Shown here piece after piece: positions 56,450 to 64,000 of a stretch of DNA of 64,000 nt. Each line of letters starts with the position of its first letter. Position 1 is the first letter of the stretch. The notes under the pieces were generated by a model, which saw only the letters and a program-made list of their open reading frames with translations, did not search any database and had not been told where the DNA came from. The DNA is from Auanema rhodensis (lineage: Eukaryota; Nematoda; Chromadorea; Rhabditida; Rhabditidae), in the NCBI GenBank assembly GCA_964057225.1, contig OZ059896.1, positions 6,820,001 through 6,884,000 on the forward strand, read 5' to 3'. The position numbers and the translations under genes are program-made.

Positions 56450-58536
56450 TCAAAAGGAAATGTCTCGTTCATCAGACAGTTGATAACCAATGATGTCCTT
56501 GAGGTTATGTGTAATGCTAAGATTAAGACTAATAATGGTATATCTATGCATATATATATATATATATATCTATATATATATAATAAAATATATTTCATAT
56601 AAATATAATTTAATTATATATTCTTAAAATTTAATTCTACATCTATCTATATATTTCCGTTTTTTTTGAAAAAAAAAAACCGGCTTTTCAATTTCAATTC
56701 ATATCATTTATCAATTTTTCATAAATTGACCTAAAAGACAAATGGTATAATAAAAATGAAAAAATCATTTAATTTCATTTTTAGTTTTTTATTTTTAAAT
56801 TTTTGCAAAAAAAAATAAAATAAAAATTTAGAATAAATGAATATAATATTATTTTTTTATTATATAAGTTATATAGTTAATATAATATTATTATCTTCAA
56901 TTATATTGTTGATTATAGAATAAGATTGTATGAATCATTAGTTGTTATGACATAATTATATTGTCAGTAATAGATAAGCTAGTTTCTTCTTCTTATTCTT
57001 CTTCTATTTTGAAAGAACTGAATCTCCGAAATGTTGTCAACACTACTAATAAAGCAAAAAGTGAAAGAAAAATTAATTATATGATATAATAAAGTTTTTA
57101 TTTATTTAAATCTTGAAATTTTAATTTCTTAAAAATTTATCAATAATCTTATATTCTTGATTATATTTTCAAGAACAGAAAACAAAATAATTTTTCATTT
57201 TAAAATTTTAAAATGAATGAACCTTTGAATCAAAATTATGAAAATTTTCAAAAAAAAAAAGAAATATCAATTTCTATATTATGAGGTATTATTAGATTAT
57301 TAGAAAGAGTTAGAAAAAACAAAAAAAGAATTATATATGTTATTATAAAATAAAAGAAATCTAAGAACTAACTTCATTTAATGATTTTGAAATCATATTG
57401 TTGTTATCCTGAATTTCATCTGTTTTATCTTCAGAATAGGATGATGCCAAATCAACGACATCATAAATACTACGATCAAATTCTTCATTATTTAATGATT
57501 CATCACATTTTTCATTTCTTGATTTCTTTCTAAATTAAAAATAATTAAATAAATATATATATATGCTAACTATATCATATAATTAAAATTTAATTTTAAT
57601 TATAAAAAAATGAATTGAACATACCTGAATGCTTTATCTATAAAGCGCAAAAGAACCGAACGAACCATAACTTGACAGGATACGATTAGAGAGATATGAC
57701 TTTAAAGCAATTACTGGTTTAAGGAAAAGTGTCTCCACCCCGAATCTCGTAATTCTCTTTATAATTTTATTTTCATAATCATTGTATATAGTGTATAGTA
57801 GTATAGTATATAACTTGTTAGTTTTTCTTATTAATAAGTTCAAATATAAAAAAAAAAGAAAGATAAATTAAAAATAAAATTTTATAATTAAGTACAAAAC
57901 ATGATGGATATAATAATAATAATGAAAAATAAATTATATAAAAACATTATAAAACATATTTAAACTTTTAAATAATATAATCTAATAGTTTGTAATTTGT
58001 ACTCTTTCAATATTTCATAATATCTTTGAAAACTATGATTAAGATGAGGAATTTTTACATTGATATCTAGAACATTTCATTTCAATCACATCAATTTATC
58101 AGAAAATGTTGAGACAAACAATTAAAAAAAAACTTTTTTTACTGAAATCCTCCACAGCATATCTTATTGGAAAAGAAGTTGAGAAGAATATTTGTTGTTG
58201 AAGAATTATAATAATATATGTATAGTTATATGTATATGTATAATGCTTTTTCAAATATTTTAATAGAAATTTTCATTTTTATAAATAAAATAATTTATAG
58301 AATATCTTTATTTCAAAATAAATAATATTGAAATTACAATTAAATTATTAAAAAGATTTTCATGTTCAAGACTCTGGTCAATGCAAAGATTCGGATATTT
58401 TGTGCAAAACATTTTAAAGATCTCATGATAAGCATAGTTTGTGAAATATTTTAAGAATAAGCTGTGCATCTGTTTCAAACAATTTTTTTCTGTGAGAAAA
58501 TGAAATTACAATCACCTTCTGTATTTTATTCTCATT

Positions 58537-58661
58537 CTCTTTCAGAACAAAAAAAAACGATTTGGAAATGCAAAACAGTTTATGACGGAATGAATATCGA
58601 CGATCAGCAAGCCCATCGTTTTCTAACATCACCTCCTACACATCATTGCTGCCCTCTTTAA
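58537..58661 (+). CDS. Candidate terminal exon
   Basis: A strong acceptor (CTCTTTCAG) followed by an open frame with KKTIWKCKTVYDGMNIDDQQ, ending THHCCPL-stop. The minus strand is also open (MLENDGLADRRYSFRHKLFC). Unrecognised. Confidence 0.3.
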
Positions 58662-59168
58662 CTTCTCTCATTTTGCTAAATGCCATGGGCTACAGCTGCT
58701 AGACAACTTCGAAGGTCCGAATGACTCTCTTATACTTGCTCTCACTTTCTGATATTCTCCTGTGAAACTGAAAGATATAGAGAAATAGATAGTTAAAGTA
58801 TATATGATTGATTAAATAGTATATGAAATGAAGAGATTTTGCAGAATCGAAGTAAGTGATCAGAGAAATTCAGAGACAGGATGAGAAAGAAGAAAGAGGA
58901 GGCGAAAGAAGAAGCTTTTTGTTGGTGTGCTGGCAGCCAGCTTGCCTACTTGCATCTGTCCCTCCTCTTCGTGGGCTGTGTATTTTTAGCGAACAATACA
59001 TCACACATATCTCAGAGATTTAGAAAAGTAAAGAAAAGAAAAGATTACATAACATTCGGAGGCAAGAAGTGAGAGCAAGAGAGATCGACAGAGAGTCAGA
59101 AGGAGATCAGTTCAGTTCGCTATCTGCTTATAGCTGGGGTCGTTCCCGACCCAACGACTCCATCTGAA

Positions 59169-59879
59169 ATGCCGGGTGCACCCCGATTCACACAGAAACC
59201 GTCCATTCAACAGACGTCTACGGTATGATATTCATAATCATCTATTACTGTTAGCCATCCTAATGATTGGCGTCAAGTTCATCTGATTCATGTTTTTTCC
59301 GTAAACAATTTCCAAAAAGAGTTGGAATTAGCGACGATATCATTATCAATGCTTGAAAATAGTTTAATTATATGAAAATAATATTTTAAGTCTTTCTCAT
59401 TTTTTTATTTTTTAAATGAAAAAATAATTATTCAACAACTACTAGTATTCCTTAATTATATAATATAATAATTATTTAATTTATATAAAACAAAGTTTAT
59501 TCCTAAATCTATTACTTGTCTAGCTTTATCCATGTCTATACTAAGCCATGTCTCTTCTTTTGATCAATGTAATATGGTTCTCTCTTATATAATTTACTTG
59601 TATACTATATAATATAATACATCTATATCATCCTTATCTCAGATAAAATGACCTTTTGAGGAAAAAATTTAAATTAATTTTGGCAAAAACATACTCGAAC
59701 GACTTCTGTGTTTGAACCTGAAAGAAAGTAGGTGCGTAGGTGGCTGACTTGGCGTGTCCGGCACGAACCAGCTGTTGCGCAACTTTCACTGTGTAATAAT
59801 CAAAATGCTTCTTCAATACCGTTTATTTACTTGTTGACAAATTAATTGATATATAAATATATTTGTTTAATAAAATGAA

Positions 59880-59912
<33 letters not shown>

Positions 59913-60949
59913 TATATATTTTTTTATATCAAAAAAATACAAAAAAATTTCTTTTTATAAATATATTTATTAAACAAATATATTTGTTATTTTGAAAAAA
60001 AAAACAACAGAAATATAATATTTCATTCTATTTAATATAATATTTATTATTTAAATTTTATTTTAAAAGTAAAATTTATTATCCAACTTTACAAAAATAT
60101 TGCAACATTCAGATTGCTCTTGCGAAGGTGACATGAAACATGGCACCAACTGCTTCATTAGAAGAATGACTATCTTGAAGACAAGTTAACTCGAAAATAG
60201 CTTACAAAAAAAGTTTTTTTTCGCACAAGTTTGAAAGAACGATGCTTGTTCCAATCTTTAAAACAATTATTTTTAAATTTTTTTGCTGTGAATTGTTAAA
60301 ACTCTTTCGTCTCTTTTTTGCATGTCTCACACAAAGTCAGATCATCACAGTAGTTGTAACGAAGAGCAGGCTCTAACTTCGCAGTATATGAGAATCAAAC
60401 AACATTCAAAATTCTTTATTTTTCTTATAATAGAAAATTAAATATATATTCATATAGTTAAATATAATTTTATTTTTAACTATAATATCAAAATAAAAGA
60501 AATATCTTTTCTATTCTTGAATTTCTTTTTTTTCCTCCACAAAATGAATATACAATAGTAATTTTGGTTTTTTTTCGGATGATGTTTGAAAGGACAATAT
60601 CGAATGATTGATTTTATATGAAATCTAGACGTTTTCAACACTGTTTACTATGATATGAAGATTTCTTTCCGTCTTTTTCGCCACGCGACACTCTTCACAC
60701 ACTTTGGAATGATGACATGACTATAGAGACAGTAGAGAATATGTTTGTCTGTGTGTGAGTTTTGTGAAGATATCTAGAGTATGATTAGAAAGGCGAGAGA
60801 ATGATGCAGGGAAGAAAATAGAAAGGGATATAAGGATAGTAAAGATTATTGATAGACTGTGTGTTATTGACTAGAACAGTTTCATGGAAAATATATGTGT
60901 GTATCTGAAAGAGAGAGAGATATATAGAGAGAGAGAGATATAGAGAGAG

Positions 60950-61007
<58 letters not shown>

Positions 61008-61469
61008 GTGAGGGGTGAAGTTGTCTTAACTAAACTCAACATAGAGAATTGAAGCAGTTAATCGGATACTTTTCTTGTTTTCTATGTTCCCATATCTCCT
61101 CATGAAATGAACTAAAAAGATGAAAAAGACTGAAGTTCAAGAGAACTATTTTCTGTAAAAATTCAAATAAAAGCTTTGAAAATGACGTCGTTTACATGAA
61201 ACATTCTGTTAGGAAATTAACATGAATCAAATGAATCATTGAAATAATTGAATCAAACAGTTAACATGTTTGATTCATTAAAATCAAAAAAATATATAAT
61301 TTTTCACAATTTACAGGGTGATCTGTTGATGGAATGTCAGCTAGAAGCAGATCCACAACCTACTATTTCATGGCAACACACATCTGTTGTCATTCCATCC
61401 TCAGCACGCGTTATTCAATCTCTATCAAATATTGGAGATAATCTATATAAAGCTTCACTCATTATAAAG
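59169..61469 (+). CDS. unc-22: UNC-22 / twitchin, first two coding exons (partial)
   Basis: 5' end of the giant sarcomeric Ig/FnIII/kinase protein twitchin of muscle A-bands. Exon 1 (59169-59222) encodes MPGAPRFTQKPSIQQTST. Exon 2 (61317-61469) encodes the core of the first Ig domain: GDLLMECQLEADPQPTISWQ with its Cys and Trp, and LYKASLIIK before a GTAATT donor. Both match the UNC-22 N-terminus closely. The rest of this Ig domain (expected Asp-x-Gly-x-Tyr-x-Cys) is not found with certainty before 64000, so the gene continues beyond the window. The first intron is 2.1 kb. Confidence 0.92.
59718..59788 (-). CDS. Candidate minus-strand exon in unc-22 intron 1
   Basis: The acceptor TTACACAG and donor CAG/GTTCAA bound a 71-nt frame KVAQQLVRAGHAKSATYAPT FFQ on the minus strand. 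The plus strand has a stop in the comparable frame. GC-rich against an AT-rich background. Host gene unknown. Confidence 0.35.
59881..59908. repeat. (TA)n microsatellite
   Basis: A pure TA run in unc-22 intron 1, followed by AT-rich sequence. Confidence 0.85.
60955..61004. repeat. (GA)n microsatellite
   Basis: A pure GA run within unc-22 intron 1, with shorter GA runs from 60909. Confidence 0.95.
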
Positions 61470-61578
61470 GTAATTATATACTATATACTATATATTTTTA
61501 TTTTTTTATGTTTTTTTTTGTAAAATTATTTTCCATTTTCCATTTTAATTTGCATATTACTCTGCTAAATATATTCTT

Positions 61579-61671
61579 TTATGTCTCATTTTCTTGTCCT
61601 CCGGACTTTTTCATTTTCTGTTTCGCCGCCAAAGTATTACACAACCTGCTGAGGATGCGGGCAACGAATGG
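61579..61671 (-). CDS. Candidate terminal exon, minus strand
   Basis: After a GTCTTTAAG acceptor the minus strand reads PFVARILSRLCNTLAAKQKM and ends SGGQENET-stop. On the plus strand the same island can be read ITQPAEDAGNEWLKDTS-stop, which faintly resembles the end of an Ig domain but does not join unc-22 in phase. Confidence 0.35.
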   Translation of the reverse strand, partial: PFVARILSRLCNTLAAKQKMKKSGGQENET

Positions 61672-62132
61672 CTTAAAGACACAAGTTAGATGAAAATGAG
61701 AACAAGGGAGGAGAAAAGTAAGAGAGAAACAAGAGCAAGAGGAGGCGACAACAGTAAGAAAGAGAGACAGACACATACTTTAACTGATTTCAATTTCTTC
61801 TCAACTAAATTGTGCCATCAGACATTGAGTGAGAGATGGACATCCGCTCAGAGAGGTATTGAGCTGAATATTGTAGGATAAAAAGAGAGAAAGAGAGAGA
61901 GAGATAGAGAGAGAGAAAGAATCGAGGGGGGCCCGATTTCAAATTTCATTTCGAACCTTCTCAGCTTATCCCTTCGAAGTTGGTAGTTCCCGACATTATC
62001 TACCTACTCTGCTTATCCCAGCTGTCTCCTTTTCCTTGTCTCTTTCATGCTCTATCTTTCGTCTTCTTTTCCCTTCCTGTCTCTCTTTCTCCCTCTATCT
62101 TTTCTCTTCTCTTTTCATCTTTCTATTACTAG

Positions 62133-62221
62133 ATATCCATCCTTATCTCTTGTTCCTTTGGGCTTTGCTAGCGGTTGCCATTCTGCCTATCATCAAACGA
62201 ACGAGAAATCGTTGTTCATGA
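62133..62221 (+). CDS. Candidate terminal exon with a membrane helix
   Basis: Behind a long pyrimidine tract and a TTACTAG acceptor, the plus strand encodes HPYLLFLWALLAVAILPIIK followed by basic RTRNRCS-stop, like the C-terminal anchor of a membrane protein. The minus strand carries a 32-codon ORF over the same bases. Unrecognised. Confidence 0.3.
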
Positions 62222-62808
62222 TGTGAAATAATTGAAGACATTGTCTCGAATGAGAGAAAATCTGTAAGATAGTGAAAGGGTATTGAGCAGCAAACGAGGG
62301 GGAGGAGTGGGGGAGGCAGTTCAACATCAATTTGTTCAATTTTCAAAAAAAAAGAAAAAAAATTCCTTTCTCATGTTTTGAAAAGTTAACTATACTTTTT
62401 CCTATAGGCTAACAGGGTACATAAACAGTATATCATATGATTTGAAAAATATTAATTATATAACGAGGATTTATGCTTTATACATCTGTTCTCATGCACC
62501 ATCATTGAGTTGTACTTGAATATCAACTGATGAGCAATATCATCTATGAACTCCATGCTTGTTGCTAATTTCATTAAATTTCAAAGAAAGTTTATCACTT
62601 GTCTACTTATTATTAATGTACTTTTGTTTTCTCTTTTTCTCTGTATCTCTTATATTCATTTGATATTTTTTATTCTGTTTCTTCGTTTTACTGCTCTCAA
62701 CAGAAAACAGGCGACCAGTTCACAACATGACGTGATATTCTGGAAGACAGAATAGTATGTTGTGACAAAGTAGCTTGACGATGAGAGAGATAAAGATGTC
62801 TGTGTGTG

Positions 62809-62857
<49 letters not shown>

Positions 62858-63201
62858 AGGAGAATGAGAACGAAGTATAAGATCTCTATGATTATGAGAA
62901 GAAGCTTCAGATAGATCTTGCTTGTTCGTTGTCTCATCTCAAATTCAAGATAAGATGAGTGAGGAATGATGAAAAAACTGGAAGTGAACAATCAACTCTT
63001 AAGTGGGTAAAGACAATTGAACACCTCCATATAACAAAGTAAAATGTGATACATAGATGATTCATATCCTAATATTTATGTACATGTTATATAAATATTA
63101 AAAAAATATATAATATAATAAAGAATTATGAGAATATTGTTCTGAACATCTCCATGGTTTCAAGCTTCAAGATATGCTTCACAATTGGTACTATTATCTC
63201 T

Positions 63202-63239
<38 letters not shown>

Positions 63240-64000
63240 GAAATTTCTCTCTTTATTTCTCTCCAAATATATTTCTTATTCACTCTTATATGTTCATCTT
63301 TGTATTTCTTTCTTTCTTATCTGTCTCTTCATATTAAGATCATGCTCTTTGGTTTCAAACGTTATTCCAACAAGATATATTAATCTATATTGATTATAAT
63401 TTTATTTTCATTTATAGAATAATTATACATATTCATATATTTAAAAAACAAAAAAAAAATACAAAAAGATCATGAAGTTTTAAGAAAAATACTACAATAC
63501 TATCTGTTTGTCTAAAGATAATTGGATGCGGGAGCAGTGAGAGAAATGTGTTCGAAAATTTTTTTTTGTAATTTTCTGACGTACAGCTTGACCAAAATTC
63601 AATTAAACTATTTATTTACTTCATCTAAACTGAAACGATATCATGACATTAAGATTTATTATTGAAATGTAAGCTGAAATTTAAAAAAAAAAAGATTTTT
63701 TTCTTATAATTTTCATAAAAATCTTCTTATTAATTTATATTTCAAATAATTTAAATAAATGTAATAATCGATAGATTAACAATCTTTTTCTTGTTTTTCG
63801 TTTAGAAAGATTAATAAAAGTATAGAACATTTTAAGTTTTTGATGATGAAAGCTGATGCTTCTCAAATATTTTACTTGTACATTCATTCCTGACGATTTT
63901 TTTGTGTGAAAAAGAGCAAGTTTAAAAACAGGAGGGATAACTCATATCACTTCTGAACTGCGTAACCTTAGATACTTTCTTATCTTCCCTCTCTCTTTCT

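Larger units (their letters stand above)
50535..59168. other. Long repeat-rich region upstream of unc-22
   Basis: About 8.6 kb with many GA/CT tracts, G-runs (50873-50886) and A/T homopolymers. Candidate exons are listed separately. It probably includes the unc-22 promoter and 5' UTR (GC-richer near 58900-59168). Confidence 0.5.
61470..64000. other. unc-22 intron 2 (to the window end)
   Basis: No recognisable continuation of the first Ig domain is seen, so the intron is at least 2.5 kb. It holds GA/CT tracts (62814-62848; 63205-63236) and two GC-richer islands listed separately. Confidence 0.5.

Noticed and set aside
61637-61688. Third unc-22 exon (ITQPAEDAGNEWLKDTS)
   Set aside because: It does not join exon 2 in phase and lacks the Tyr-x-Cys expected at the end of the Ig domain.

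Overview
The window looks like nematode nuclear DNA. It is AT-rich, introns are mostly 40-60 nt with TTTNAG/TTTCAG-type acceptors, and several genes have an acceptor-like site just before the ATG, as expected for spliced-leader addition. The genes match nematode families (UNC-33, UNC-22, TRPA-1, CED-10, TSG-101, TKT-1, ALH-3). I cannot name the species. Long intergenic stretches, large GA/CT microsatellites and a cereblon gene do not suggest a compact Caenorhabditis-type locus.

Layout. 0.9-2.5 kb holds GC-rich islands with splice-flanked open frames, of uncertain strand. 4.2-7.1 kb (+) is the 3' part of a trpa-1 channel gene with an initiator tRNA-Met in one intron. 7.6-17.0 kb (-) holds two tandem paralogues: a dihydropyrimidinase with an intact active site, then an UNC-33/CRMP gene with a long N-terminal extension and a disabled active site. 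17.4-20.0 kb (+) is tsg-101 followed by ced-10/Rac. 20-22.9 kb is mostly non-coding, with a diverged repeat pair and an orphan exon. 22.9-24.6 kb (+) encodes a small secreted precursor ending in an allatostatin-C-like cyclic peptide. 25.1-26.8 kb (-) is a MAPKAP kinase and 27.4-29.1 kb (+) is cereblon. 30.5-32.4 kb (+) holds a U1A/U2B''-type snRNP protein and HscB, followed by transketolase (33.0-35.5 kb) and 10-formyl-THF dehydrogenase (36.2-39.8 kb). 40.2-41.2 kb (+) is an alpha/beta hydrolase and 41.4-43.6 kb (-) an SLC37-type transporter. 45.3-48.1 kb (+) is an unrecognised gene with several possible C-termini. 49.0-50.5 kb (-) is a protein with a possible GNAT-like fold. 50.5-59 kb is repeat-rich DNA with a few candidate exons. 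The first two coding exons of unc-22 (twitchin) lie at 59.2 and 61.3 kb, and the gene continues beyond the window.

Most genes are unrelated housekeeping or neuromuscular genes. Possible functional links are the dhp/unc-33 tandem pair (enzyme and pseudoenzyme), close same-strand pairs that could be operons (tsg-101/ced-10, snRNP/HscB), and transketolase beside 10-formyl-THF dehydrogenase (pentose-phosphate and one-carbon metabolism; adjacency may be chance). Exon models were built by hand from splice signals and reading-phase consistency. In every main multi-exon model the exon lengths sum to a whole number of codons; trpa-1 and unc-22 are only partly in the window.
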